From Candidatus Bathyarchaeota archaeon A05DMB-5 (GTDB lineage: Archaea; Thermoproteota; Bathyarchaeia; Bathyarchaeales; Bathycorpusculaceae), in NCBI GenBank assembly GCA_019685655.1, contig JABFQP010000001.1, positions 310,001 to 374,000 of the forward strand: DNA of 64,000 nucleotides, in the 5' to 3' direction. Positions 43,481-52,271 of the stretch are shown in pieces. Position numbers and translations under genes: made by a program. The first letter of the stretch is position 1. Each line of letters begins with the position of its first letter. The notes beneath the pieces are model-generated. The model saw only the letters and a list, made by a program, of their open reading frames with translations, ran no database searches and was not told the origin of the DNA.

Positions 43481-44089
43481 TTGATGTTGCCGTCTACTGG
43501 GACATTCTCAATCCTAGCCATCTTGCCTAATCATGAGAAGATAGGCGTTGCCACCGCTACAGGCGTGGAATCAGTCGGCGATAGGGTTCCACACGCAAAA
43601 CCCGGAGTAGGTGTTGTGGCAACGCAAGCCTATACAAATGTGGCTTACGGCATTAAGGGCTTAGAAATGTTGGCAAAGGGTTTTACTCCAGAAGAAACTT
43701 TAAAGAAGCTTTTGGCAGAGGATGCCGAAAATGAATTGCGGCAAGTTGCGATTATGAATTTTAGAGGAGAAAAAGCGGTTTTTACGGGTGCTAAAGCTCC
43801 GCAATGGCATGGAGAAATTATAGGTGAAAACTACGTTGTTATTGGAAATTTGCTTGCGGGGAAGAGTGTCTTGGCAAGTATGGCTAGGGAATTTGAGCAT
43901 TCCAGTGGAAGCTTAGCTTGGAGAATGGCAAATGCTTTGAAAGGTGGAAGCGAAAGTGGCGGAGATAGACGAGGCGAAATTTCAGCCGCGTTGATTATCG
44001 TTAGTGCGGATCAAGTAGAAGTAAATTTACGTGTTGATTTTCACAAAAATCCGATTGAGGAACTAATTCGTAAACTTGAGGCTTCGTAG
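43481..44089 (+). CDS. DUF1028 protein, Ntn-hydrolase-like
   Basis: 202 residues. Matches DUF1028: TFSILAILPNHEKIGVATAT, SVGDRVPHAKPGVGVVATQA, AEDAENELRQVAIM, VIGNLLAGKSVLASMA and GGDRRGEISAALIIVSAD. The family is predicted to be an N-terminal-nucleophile hydrolase, exposing Thr or Ser after processing (a Thr-Phe-Ser pair is near the start). Substrate unknown; often a peptidase or amidase guess. TTG 43481 or ATG 43484 start, about 10 bases after GGGGCG. Confidence 0.87.
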   Translation: MMLPSTGTFSILAILPNHEKIGVATATGVESVGDRVPHAKPGVGVVATQAYTNVAYGIKGLEMLAKGFTPEETLKKLLAEDAENELRQVAIMNFRGEKAVFTGAKAPQWHGEIIGENYVVIGNLLAGKSVLASMAREFEHSSGSLAWRMANALKGGSESGGDRRGEISAALIIVSADQVEVNLRVDFHKNPIEELIRKLEAS

Positions 44090-44185
44090 TTAAAATTATG
44101 ATGTATACGTGTTTCTTTTCTGAAAATTTTTATATCTCGCAGATTCTAACATCCTTCTCTCTTCGAATAACTGGAGTATTGCTAA

Positions 44186-45160
44186 ATGTCTAAAAAGAAC
44201 ATGAAAAGAATTCTCGTGACAGGCGCCACAGGACAAATCGGTTCAGAATTAACAATTGAACTGCGAAAAAGATATGGTGGAGATAGCGTTGTGGCAGCAG
44301 GGCACAAGCGAAAACCAAGCGGCGCACTTTTTGAGTCCGGACCCTTCGAGTTTGTTGATACTTCTGACCGAGAAAGTGTCAAGAAAATTGTCGAAAAATA
44401 TGATATTGACACAATTTACCATTTAGCAGCAGTTCTGTCAGCAACTGGTGAAGAAAACCCGCAACTTGCGTGGCACGTTAACATGGATGGGCTTTACAAC
44501 GTGCTTGAGGTCGCAAGAGAACAAGGCGCAACCAAAGTTTTCTGGCCAAGCTCTATAGCCGTTTTCGGTCCTGAATCTCCTCGCGTTAACACCCCTCAAA
44601 ACACCGTGCTGATTCCTAGAACCATGTATGGCGTAACCAAAGTTGCTGGCGAGTTATTGTGTAATTATTATTTTGCCAAGTTTGGTTTAGATGTGCGTAG
44701 TGTTCGTTATCCAGGCATCATTAGCAGTGAGACTCTTCCAGGCGGAGGCACAACTGATTATGCTGTGGAAATATTTTACGAAGCGATCAAGAATAAACGG
44801 TACACTTGTTTTGTGAAGGAAGATACCGTTTTGCCCATGATGTATATGCCCGACTGCTTAAAAGCAGCCATTGACCTCATGGAAGCTGATGCGTCCAAGA
44901 TTAAGTGTCGCACGAGCTATAATTTGAGTGCGATAAGTTTTTCTGCTGGAGAGTTAGCCGCGGAAATACGAAAGTATATTCCAGACCTTAAAGTAGAGTA
45001 TAAACCTGACTTTAGACAGAAAATTGCCGATTCTTGGCCTATGTCGATAGATGATAGTGCAGCACGCAAAGATTGGGGCTGGAAGCCCATGTACAATCTA
45101 GCTTCCATGACGAAGGACATGATAGAAAAGCTAAAGAGAAGATTTGCAAGTGAGGTTTAG
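44186..45160 (+). CDS. tdh: L-threonine 3-dehydrogenase, SDR type
   Basis: Oxidises threonine to 2-amino-3-ketobutyrate with NAD+. 324 residues, extended SDR: NAD site RILVTGATGQIGSEL, LAAVLSATGEENP, catalytic SSIAVFG Ser and YGVTK (YxxxK), then the hallmark VRYPGIISSETLPGGGTTDYA of short-chain threonine dehydrogenases, and RQKIADSWPMSIDDSAA. The kbl gene follows 52 bp downstream, completing the two-step pathway to glycine and acetyl-CoA; this pairing strongly supports the specific name. Confidence 0.92.
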   Translation: MSKKNMKRILVTGATGQIGSELTIELRKRYGGDSVVAAGHKRKPSGALFESGPFEFVDTSDRESVKKIVEKYDIDTIYHLAAVLSATGEENPQLAWHVNMDGLYNVLEVAREQGATKVFWPSSIAVFGPESPRVNTPQNTVLIPRTMYGVTKVAGELLCNYYFAKFGLDVRSVRYPGIISSETLPGGGTTDYAVEIFYEAIKNKRYTCFVKEDTVLPMMYMPDCLKAAIDLMEADASKIKCRTSYNLSAISFSAGELAAEIRKYIPDLKVEYKPDFRQKIADSWPMSIDDSAARKDWGWKPMYNLASMTKDMIEKLKRRFASEV

Positions 45161-45212
45161 TCTAGAAAGAGTTAAGAGAATGCTTTGTGAGTAGGAAAAG
45201 TGGTGTTAATAA

Positions 45213-46406
45213 ATGCGCAATCCAACAGCATTTTTACGCGAAGAATATGAAGAGTTAGTGCGAAATGAACTTGACTGGAAAATCCATGTTTTGCAAGGTC
45301 CAAGCACGCCATGGTGCACTGTTGAAGGAAAAAAGGTCTTAATGTTCTGTTCAAACAATTATCTCGGATTAAGCAACCATCCGAAACTGAAGGAAGCCGC
45401 GATAAAAGCTGTTCAAACACACGGTGCTGGCTCTGGGTCTGTGCGCCCAATTGCCGGAACAATGGACATACACGTGGAACTTGAAAAGCGGCTTGCTAAA
45501 TTCAAACGTGCTGAAGCTTCACTTGTTTACCAAACAGGCTTCGCAGCTAACGCAGGCTTGATTCCGCAACTGGCTGGTAAAGGCGACTTAATAATAAGCG
45601 ACGAGCTAAACCACGGCAGCATAATAGACGGAGTCAGGCTTTCACACGCGGAAAGAGCAGTTTACAAACATGCGGACATGCAAGATTTGCAACGGGTTCT
45701 GGAAGAAGCAGAGAAACATCAACCACCATACAGACGAATATTGATAATCACTGATGGCGTTTTCTCCATGGACGGCGACATAGCACCCTTAGACGGAATC
45801 GCAAAGCTAGGTGCGGAACATGGCGCAATGGTTTACGTGGATGACGCTCACGGTGAAGGTGTGTTGGGTGAAGGGGGAAGAGGCATTGTTAGCCACTTTA
45901 AGCTTAGCCGCGACAAAGTCCACGTTGAAATGGGCACATTCTCCAAAGCGTTTGGCGTCGTAGGTGGTCACGTTTCCGGCTCGCAAGACTTGATTAATTT
46001 TGCCTATAACAGATCGCGAACTTGGCTTCTTAGCGGTTCGCATCCGCCTGCAGTAGCAGCTGCTTGCATAGCTGCCATCGATGTTCTGGAGCAAGAACCG
46101 CAGCATGTGCAGAGACTCTGGGAGCACACGCGGTATTTCAAGAAAGCCATGAAAGATTTAGGCTTTGACATTGGCAACAGCCAAACCCCCATAACGCCAA
46201 TCATAGTTGGAGAAAGCGGCGTAGCCAAAAAACTAAGTGCAAGACTATTTGAAGAAGGTGTTTTTGCTTTGCCTATTGTTTATCCGATGGTTGCAAGAGA
46301 CAAAGCCCGCATACGAACAATCATGAACGCTGCGTTAACTAGGGAAGACTTAGACTTCGCCATAAACGCATTTGAAAAAATTGGAAAAGAACTACACATA
46401 ATCTAA
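45213..46406 (+). CDS. kbl: Glycine C-acetyltransferase (2-amino-3-ketobutyrate CoA ligase)
   Basis: Cleaves 2-amino-3-ketobutyrate with CoA to glycine and acetyl-CoA. 397 residues, alpha-oxoamine synthase family. Seen: MFCSNNYLGLSNHP, GSGSVRPIAGTMDIHVELE, DELNHGSIIDG, YVDDAHGEGVLG, PLP lysine in GTFSKAFGVVGG and SGSHPPAVAAACIAAID. 8-Amino-7-oxononanoate synthase (BioF) and serine palmitoyltransferase are relatives, but the tdh neighbour settles the role. Also supports a threonine-fermenting lifestyle. Confidence 0.93.
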   Translation: MRNPTAFLREEYEELVRNELDWKIHVLQGPSTPWCTVEGKKVLMFCSNNYLGLSNHPKLKEAAIKAVQTHGAGSGSVRPIAGTMDIHVELEKRLAKFKRAEASLVYQTGFAANAGLIPQLAGKGDLIISDELNHGSIIDGVRLSHAERAVYKHADMQDLQRVLEEAEKHQPPYRRILIITDGVFSMDGDIAPLDGIAKLGAEHGAMVYVDDAHGEGVLGEGGRGIVSHFKLSRDKVHVEMGTFSKAFGVVGGHVSGSQDLINFAYNRSRTWLLSGSHPPAVAAACIAAIDVLEQEPQHVQRLWEHTRYFKKAMKDLGFDIGNSQTPITPIIVGESGVAKKLSARLFEEGVFALPIVYPMVARDKARIRTIMNAALTREDLDFAINAFEKIGKELHII

Positions 46407-46451
46407 TTTTTCCCTTCTCTATTTCTGCCTTTTTATCATTTAAGTGGAAAA

Positions 46452-47081
46452 ATGGACGCTAAAACTGTCAAGAAACTTTTACGCGAAGAAATCTGGACTA
46501 AACTTGAAAAAAGTGGCATTGCAAAGTTTCCACTTCCATGTCGTGGACGTATTCCAAACTTTGTTGGTTCTGAAAAGGCTGCAGAAAAAGTTAGACAGTT
46601 AAAAGAATGGAAAGGAGCTAAAGCCGTATTTGCAAATCCAGATTATGCACAGCAAAAGATTAGAGAAAACGCACTCTTGGATGGCAAAATTCTAATTATG
46701 GCTTCACCAAGACTGAAACTTGGCTATATTATTGTCAATCCAAAAGATGTTAAAGGAAGAGAAAGTTTTGCATCTACAATAAAAGGTGCCTTCAAATATG
46801 GACGTAGTGTTAACGCAGAAGAAATTCCCAAAACAGATTTGATAGTTGAGGGTTCAGTGGCGGTTGATAAATACGGACATAGACTTGGTAAAGGAGGAGG
46901 ATACGGCGATACAGAAATTAAAATGCTGAAAATGCGGTTTGGCAAAATTCCAATTGCAACTACAGTTCACGATATGCAAATCGTTGATGCTCTTCCATTC
47001 GAAGAAAAAGATGAAAAAGTCTCAATAATTGTGACACCAACGAAAGTCCTACATATCTTCAAGCTAAAAGACATGGCTTAA
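46452..47081 (+). CDS. 5-formyltetrahydrofolate cyclo-ligase-like protein
   Basis: 209 residues. MTHFS-family: early basic segment, VFANPDYAQQKIRENALLDGK, ILIMASPRL, and the signature VDKYGHRLGKGGGYGDTEIKML (nucleotide-binding glycine loop) followed by IPIATTVHDMQIV. The classic enzyme forms 5,10-methenyl-THF from 5-formyl-THF; archaeal members may act on tetrahydromethanopterin or have a different role. Single gene after the threonine pair. Confidence 0.85.
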   Translation: MDAKTVKKLLREEIWTKLEKSGIAKFPLPCRGRIPNFVGSEKAAEKVRQLKEWKGAKAVFANPDYAQQKIRENALLDGKILIMASPRLKLGYIIVNPKDVKGRESFASTIKGAFKYGRSVNAEEIPKTDLIVEGSVAVDKYGHRLGKGGGYGDTEIKMLKMRFGKIPIATTVHDMQIVDALPFEEKDEKVSIIVTPTKVLHIFKLKDMA

Positions 47082-47357
47082 ATAATTAGTGTTTAAAGAA
47101 ATAGAAAAGTTAGTTAATCAAAATGTATCAAAATTAGTACACAACAAAACAAAGCAAGAATTGTTTCTTATAAAAGGCTTGATTGTTCTGCGTTTCAAAC
47201 AAGACAATTGGTGCAAATAATCGGATTAACAAATGATAGATAAGAAAAAAGGCGTTCATCTCTTTGCGAGCGACTGAACTCTTTAATTTAAATGCACGAT
47301 ACTTTTCATGTTAAGTAATGTTAAACTCAAGTTTAAGCTTCTTTAGTTTGCCAGAGA
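47082..47357. other. 276-bp AT-rich gap, no gene seen
   Basis: No convincing ORF, tRNA or strong hairpin. It separates the rightward folate gene from the 3' end of the leftward Cys-repeat gene and is rich in A and T. It contains ATGATAG and a later CTGA, weak box C/D-like matches that I do not claim as an sRNA. Confidence 0.5.
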
Positions 47358-47660
47358 TCACAGTGGCCTTATCGAGGATTTGTATATGGCTTGATAAGCC
47401 TTTTCTTTTTTCCCTTCAGCTTCTACAATTTCTTTATGGAGTCTTTTTGTATCTAAGGGGCAGCTTTTTGCTACTTCTCGTACAAACTTTCTCAAATCAC
47501 CCTCTTTAAAACCGCAGCTTGTAGTAAGTTCTTCTATGATTTGCTGGGCAATTTCTGTGTCGCCATAACAGCTTGTACTTAGTTCTTTTCGCATAGTTTC
47601 CAAAACGTCTGGGTCTATACTACACTGAGCGCTTAACTTTTCTGACCATTTCTTACTCAA
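47358..47660 (-). CDS. Small Cys-18 repeat protein next to AOR, unknown function
   Basis: 100 residues, not recognised. It consists of about four and a half copies of an 18-residue unit; cysteines fall at residues 13, 31, 49 and 67, exactly 18 apart. Consensus is two variable residues, Asp, a helix with Leu/Ile at regular positions, Glu-Leu/Val, then S/T-x-S-Cys; a fifth unit keeps the helix but ends KK instead of SC. Helical, acidic and basic mixed, no signal peptide. TTG start with GGAAGTGA upstream; ATATTTAAATG about 55 bp above could be its promoter. Co-directional with ferredoxin-AOR. Confidence 0.78.
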   Translation of the reverse strand: MSKKWSEKLSAQCSIDPDVLETMRKELSTSCYGDTEIAQQIIEELTTSCGFKEGDLRKFVREVAKSCPLDTKRLHKEIVEAEGKKEKAYQAIYKSSIRPL

Positions 47661-47726
47661 ACATTTTCACTTCCACTTATGAATTAAGAATATGGTAAGA
47701 AAGTTCAGTCATTTAAATATTGACCT

Positions 47727-49598
47727 TTACCGACGCAGTTTTTCTAACGTTTCGTTTACATCTTCTAACCCAAGTTTATGAAGAACTTCAACTGTTGGTA
47801 TACCATTTTTGTCCCAGCCAACTGCCTCATAATACCTATTTTTGTATTCTTCCACAGCTGTTTTGTCAGTGGTTTTTCCTTTATAAGGTCCGGAAGGTAA
47901 GGGCTCGTAGAATCTTGGTGGGTTGTCATCGTGGATTTTGGGTTTCCATTTTAAGTCTGGACCGCCAAGAAGTAGCATTGCTCTTTGTAGTTGCAGTATT
48001 TTCATTGCTTTGGTACTGCACCATTCTTCGCGCGTTAGCTTTAAACCTGTAACTCCTTCATACAATTCAAATCTGAGGTTGCGTGGTATTCCGAAACTGT
48101 TGAAGTTGCAGTACACGCCTGAGTCGTTGAAGATTTCCAGTAGTTCGCTTCCGCCACTGTCTAGTGGTAGTCCAGTTGTGGATGTGTGGTCTCCGCCTTG
48201 CACTGAACAAGCGTAAGATATGATTTCTGGGTAGTCTTTGCCGCTGCGTATGCCGTGGGCGCCTATTCCTATGCCCTTGGACTGAACAGCATAGGACAAT
48301 GCGTCCACGTTTTTCATTTTTCCAATTTTTAATGCAGTTCGATAAGTTCCTTCAGCCAGTAAGTTGCCTATTCCTTCTCTGAAAGCGATTTTTCTGGCTA
48401 AAGTTGCAAAGGCTTCAGCATCGCCCCATTTGAGTTCTATGCCGTCCAAGTCTTTTTTGGTTAATATTCCTCTCTGGAAAAGTTCGGCTGCAAAACCCAT
48501 AACGTTTCCTGTTTGGATGCCGCATAAACCTAAATCGTCGATGAGTGATGAGAGAAAAACGTTTTCTTCTGGCGTGAATATTCCTAAGTTTGGACCTAAA
48601 TAGGCTTGCATTTCATAGTCTGGGTTATCTGTTATCGCTCCTTTAAATTTGCCGCTCTTTACAACAGCCACTTTCAAGCAACATGTCGGACAGCCAAAAT
48701 CACTCCAGTACTGCTTAACCCAGACTTTGTTCTCAAATTGGTCAACCCCGAAGCTTTTCTCGTCATGCCATTCTTCCTGCCAATTTCTCACGGGTTCAGA
48801 GCTTGTTTTTGCGCCAACTTCGTAGCCGCCTGAACCTGTTCCCCAGCGTCTCCAAAGATCATTGTCGTAAGCATTATCGTTTACAACTTTGATAAGCCGC
48901 TTAACTTTTCTTATGTCAGCAACTTCTGGCAAAGGTCCGGTGCCCTTAACTGCTACTGCTTTCAGTTTTTTTGAACCCATGACTGCGCCGTAACCGCCGT
49001 AACCAGCTGCATGAGACCATTTGGCTGCAACAACCGCTGTGCGTACTTTGTTCTCTCCCGCGGGACCTATGTAGAGCAATGTAGGCTCTTTCCATTCACC
49101 ATAAAGCGGGTAACGTTTTTTCAGAAGTTCTCTGCATTCTTTTGTTAGAGTTGTAACTGTTTGTTTTGTGTCTTTACCCCAAACGTGGCTTGCGTCTCTG
49201 ATTTCAACATCTGAATCTTTAACAAACAAGTAAACAGGCTTTTCTGAAGCACCAGTAACGATTATGCCGTCATAACCTGCGCATCTTAACTCAACGCCGA
49301 ATTCTCCGCCAACAGTTGAGCCTACGACACCGTTGCTCTGTGGTGATTTGCCTGAAACGCAGATTCTTCCACCTGGAAAGTATCCAGTTAATGGTCCTGT
49401 TAAAAATAAGAGTATGTTTTCTGAACTTAATGGGTCTATTTTTTCCCATTTGTTGCCCAGACGGTCCCAGAGGATTTTTGCTGCTAAGCCTCTGCCGCCA
49501 ATGTAATCTTTTAGAATTTCATCATCAAATCTTGTTTCTTTAATTGTGCTATTTGAAAGGTTTACCTCAAGAAATTTGCCAGCATAGCCCAGAATCAT
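47727..49598 (-). CDS. Aldehyde:ferredoxin oxidoreductase family protein, second copy
   Basis: 623 residues, AOR family: YIGGRGLAAKILWDRL, NILLFLTGPLTG, GKSPQSNGVVGSTVGG, YGGYGAVMGSKKLKA, DLGLCGIQTGNVMGFAAEL. The cluster motif is unusual: CPTCCLKV (Cys303, 306, 307, Val310) instead of CX2CX3C; the distal Cys in SGVYCNFNSFG is present. It follows the ferredoxin gene with an ATGA overlap, as in other AOR electron-transfer operons. Substrate unknown; more distant from the first AOR in this window than expected for a duplicate. Confidence 0.9.
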   Translation of the reverse strand: MILGYAGKFLEVNLSNSTIKETRFDDEILKDYIGGRGLAAKILWDRLGNKWEKIDPLSSENILLFLTGPLTGYFPGGRICVSGKSPQSNGVVGSTVGGEFGVELRCAGYDGIIVTGASEKPVYLFVKDSDVEIRDASHVWGKDTKQTVTTLTKECRELLKKRYPLYGEWKEPTLLYIGPAGENKVRTAVVAAKWSHAAGYGGYGAVMGSKKLKAVAVKGTGPLPEVADIRKVKRLIKVVNDNAYDNDLWRRWGTGSGGYEVGAKTSSEPVRNWQEEWHDEKSFGVDQFENKVWVKQYWSDFGCPTCCLKVAVVKSGKFKGAITDNPDYEMQAYLGPNLGIFTPEENVFLSSLIDDLGLCGIQTGNVMGFAAELFQRGILTKKDLDGIELKWGDAEAFATLARKIAFREGIGNLLAEGTYRTALKIGKMKNVDALSYAVQSKGIGIGAHGIRSGKDYPEIISYACSVQGGDHTSTTGLPLDSGGSELLEIFNDSGVYCNFNSFGIPRNLRFELYEGVTGLKLTREEWCSTKAMKILQLQRAMLLLGGPDLKWKPKIHDDNPPRFYEPLPSGPYKGKTTDKTAVEEYKNRYYEAVGWDKNGIPTVEVLHKLGLEDVNETLEKLRR

Positions 49599-50122
49599 AA
49601 GTATTCCTCCGCTTGTTCTCCGTACATTTTAAGGGCTAAATTTTTGGTTATTTCTCCTGGAGTGCGAGCGTAAAGCTTGAAGGGATGGTCTCCCCTCGAA
49701 ACTTTATTTAGTACATTCCATCCTCCTTCCTGGCACACTTTTACACATTGGGGGTCGCCATTACACAAGTCGCAAATAACCACATGCTTTTCTGTTGGGT
49801 GCATGTGTGGGATTCTTCCTGGGCACGCGTCTATGCATTTGCCGCAAGCAATGCAAGCCTTGTTTTTTACTAAAACTGCGCCTGTCTTCTTGCTTATTGA
49901 TAATGCTTTTACTGGGCAAGCTTTTACGCATGGATAATCCTCACATTGTGCACATAAGTGTGGAAACTCTGCGCCTGGAATTAGCATGAATACTCTTACG
50001 CGTGAAGCTTCTGGCCATATGCGTTTTTCGTGGAAAAGTGAGCATGCAATTTCGCATTTTCGGCAGCCGCTGCATTTTGAGAGTTCTCTTGCTATCCAGA
50101 TTGGCTCTTTTTTAGCTGTCAA
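49595..50122 (-). CDS. Four-cluster ferredoxin, AOR electron-transfer subunit
   Basis: About 175 residues with 16 cysteines in four groups: CSGCRKCEIAC, CAQCEDYPCVKACP, CIACGKCIDACP and CDLCNGDPQCVKVC, giving four [4Fe-4S] clusters (HycB/CooF/AorA-like). TTG 50122 is chosen (MTAKKEPIWIARELSKC) with AGGAAAGGATGTGA upstream and box A ATTTAAATCA (50171-50180) about 50 bp upstream; an in-frame start at 50203 would overlap that promoter. Stop overlaps the AOR ATG (ATGA). Confidence 0.9.
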   Translation of the reverse strand: MTAKKEPIWIARELSKCSGCRKCEIACSLFHEKRIWPEASRVRVFMLIPGAEFPHLCAQCEDYPCVKACPVKALSISKKTGAVLVKNKACIACGKCIDACPGRIPHMHPTEKHVVICDLCNGDPQCVKVCQEGGWNVLNKVSRGDHPFKLYARTPGEITKNLALKMYGEQAEEYL

Positions 50123-50254
50123 TTCACATCCTTTCCTAAAAGCTTGTAGAAATTTTCTGTAACTATGCGGTGATTTAAATGTGACGCTTTTTGGCGATAA
50201 CAATCTCTTTAAGTGTATTGCTATAATTCAGAGTTAAAAGGAGAACCTTTACAG

Positions 50255-50902
50255 TTGCAATTCGACGACATTGTTAAGTGGATGACGAGTCTTTCCACGC
50301 AATATGGGTATTTTGGAATTTTTTTAATCAGCTTAATTGGTGCTTTGTCAATTATCTTTCCCCTTCCATACACTGTCATTATTTTTACGTTGGGAGGGCA
50401 ATTTGAGCCTATTTGGATTGCACTTGCTGCTGGAACGGGTGCGGCAATAGGTGAGTTTTCGGGCTATTTGCTTGGCATTGGTGGCAGAAAAGTAATAAGT
50501 GAAAAGTACAAGAAAAAAATGGCTTTTCTAGTGAGAGTCTTCAACAAGTATGGTCCAATAACTATTTTTATATTTGCTTTGACGCCTCTGCCTGACGATT
50601 TACTGTTTATTCCACTAGGCGTGATGCGTTACAGTATTGTTAAGACATTGATTCCAGCGTTTGTTGGTAAAGTTTGCATGAATTTGATTGTTGCGTATGC
50701 TGGGCGATTTTCTATAGGCATAATTAAGGACATATTTGGCGTGGAGAGCGGTTGGGTGTCTGTGTTGATTGGTTTTGTTCTTGCAATAGTTTTGTTAATA
50801 ATTGTATTCGTTATAATGTTTAAGGTGGATTGGGAGAAGCGCTTAGAGAAATACGTAACAGACGCTAGGGATAGTGAGAAGAAGCTTGAGAGTGATAGCT
50901 GA
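50255..50902 (+). CDS. DedA/VTT-domain membrane protein
   Basis: About 215 residues with about five membrane segments. The VTT/SNARE-associated signature is visible: GTGAAIGEFSGYLLGIGGRK, then FNKYGPITIFIFALTPLPDDLLFIPLG. DedA proteins scramble or flip lipid carriers such as polyprenyl phosphates in other organisms. TTG 50255 is proposed, eleven bases after AAAGGAG; the upstream in-frame start 50213 would overlap the promoter-like CTTTAAGTG. The C-terminal 45 residues are charged and cytosolic. Confidence 0.82.
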   Translation: MQFDDIVKWMTSLSTQYGYFGIFLISLIGALSIIFPLPYTVIIFTLGGQFEPIWIALAAGTGAAIGEFSGYLLGIGGRKVISEKYKKKMAFLVRVFNKYGPITIFIFALTPLPDDLLFIPLGVMRYSIVKTLIPAFVGKVCMNLIVAYAGRFSIGIIKDIFGVESGWVSVLIGFVLAIVLLIIVFVIMFKVDWEKRLEKYVTDARDSEKKLESDS

Positions 50903-52172
50903 CCTTCACATTCATAGTCGTTACAGTCGTGCTACAAGCCAAAAAATGTCAGTTGAAGAAATCGCCCGGTTCGCAAAGATAAAAGGCTTAACAGTAGTTG
51001 GCACAGGCGATTTTACACACCCTAAATGGCTTAAAGAACTGCACGAAACGTTGGTTCAAGAATCAGACACGGGCCTGTATAAAATCGCTGGAAACCTTGA
51101 ATCCCAAATTTATTTTATGATAACAACAGAAGTGAGCACTGTATTCACCTTTGAGAATGAAATAAAAAAAGTGCACCATGTTATTTTAACGCCTAACATA
51201 GATACTGCCGCACAAATCAACGATAGACTATCAAAATATGGCGACTTAACAGCTGATGGTAGACCAACATTAAATATGAATGCGCCGCATTTGGTAGAAG
51301 AAGTAATGGAAGTTTCAAACGAAAATATGGTTTTTCCTGCTCACGCTTGGACTCCATGGTTCAGCATCTTCGGCGCCTTCAGCGGTTTCAACAGTGTCGA
51401 AGACTGCTACCAAGACATGACAAAACATATCTACGCATTGGAAACGGGTCTTTCATCCGACCCTCCAATGAACTGGCGCCTAAGCAAACTCGACAAATTC
51501 ACATTGGTTTCTAACAGCGACAGCCACAGCTTTTGGCCTTGGCGCATCGGGCGAGAGGCAAACGTCTTCGAACTAGAAAGGCTAGGTTATCATGAAATTT
51601 TAGATGTGCTTCGTTCTAAAGATAAAGAGCGGTTCAAGTTTACTATAGAAACAGACCCGGCTTATGGGAAATATCATTGGACTGGGCATCGAAACTGTAA
51701 TGTGGCGCTTTCTCCACAAGAGGCAATCAAACTTGGTAATGTTTGTCCTGTTTGTCGCAGAAAACTTACCAAAGGTGTGGAGCAACGTGTTGAAGAGTTA
51801 GCTGATCGGCAGCCCGATTTTAAACCTGATGATGCGATAGGTTTTTTGCGGTTGCTTCCGCTTTCTGAAATAATTATGACAGTGTTAGGCGTTGATTCTC
51901 CTTCTTCCCAGCAAGTGTGGAGTATTTACAATGCTCTTGTCAAAAAGTTTGGCGACGAGTACACGGTGCTGATTGATTCTTCCAAAGAGGCGTTATGTAA
52001 TGTTGTTGATGAGAAGATTGCTGAGGCAATAATTAGAGTTAGGGAGGGGCGCGTCAATATAGTGCCAGGATACGATGGTGTATATGGGCGACTGTTGCTT
52101 TTTGATGCTGATGCAGCGGCGAAGTCTGTTTTGCAAAGAGTTCAACAGTTAAATCTTACAGACTTCATGTGA
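50886..52172 (+). CDS. endoQ: Endonuclease Q (PHP-domain DNA repair nuclease)
   Basis: Cleaves DNA 5' to deaminated bases (hypoxanthine, uracil, xanthine) and AP sites. About 428 residues. N-terminal PHP metal site: IADLHIHSRYSRATS, GTGDFTHPKW, VFPAHAWTPW, and NSDSHSFWPWRIG. The zinc-binding insert follows: HRNCNVALSPQEAI with NVCPVCRRKLTKGVEQRVEEL (Cys-x2-Cys), then helical C-terminus. Start TTG 50886 gives MRVIADLHIHS, matching the usual PHP start; GTG 50874 also overlaps the previous gene. The family was described in Thermococcales and some bacteria. Confidence 0.9.
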   Translation: MRVIADLHIHSRYSRATSQKMSVEEIARFAKIKGLTVVGTGDFTHPKWLKELHETLVQESDTGLYKIAGNLESQIYFMITTEVSTVFTFENEIKKVHHVILTPNIDTAAQINDRLSKYGDLTADGRPTLNMNAPHLVEEVMEVSNENMVFPAHAWTPWFSIFGAFSGFNSVEDCYQDMTKHIYALETGLSSDPPMNWRLSKLDKFTLVSNSDSHSFWPWRIGREANVFELERLGYHEILDVLRSKDKERFKFTIETDPAYGKYHWTGHRNCNVALSPQEAIKLGNVCPVCRRKLTKGVEQRVEELADRQPDFKPDDAIGFLRLLPLSEIIMTVLGVDSPSSQQVWSIYNALVKKFGDEYTVLIDSSKEALCNVVDEKIAEAIIRVREGRVNIVPGYDGVYGRLLLFDADAAAKSVLQRVQQLNLTDFM

Positions 52173-52271
52173 TTGTTTATTTTATGTATTCCTAATTGTA
52201 TACGTGTTTTACGGGTACACGAGAAGATTTATTAAGTCGCAATACATACGATACTGTATGAGGGTTCAACA

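Noticed and set aside
47220..47290. Possible box C/D sRNA (ATGATAG ... CTGA)
   Set aside because: C box has a mismatch, no D'/C' pair with correct spacing, no visible rRNA or tRNA guide that I can check.
50123..50203. Longer start of the four-cluster ferredoxin
   Set aside because: It would include the ATTTAAATCA promoter-like element and residues not seen in relatives; TTG 50122 has a ribosome-binding site.
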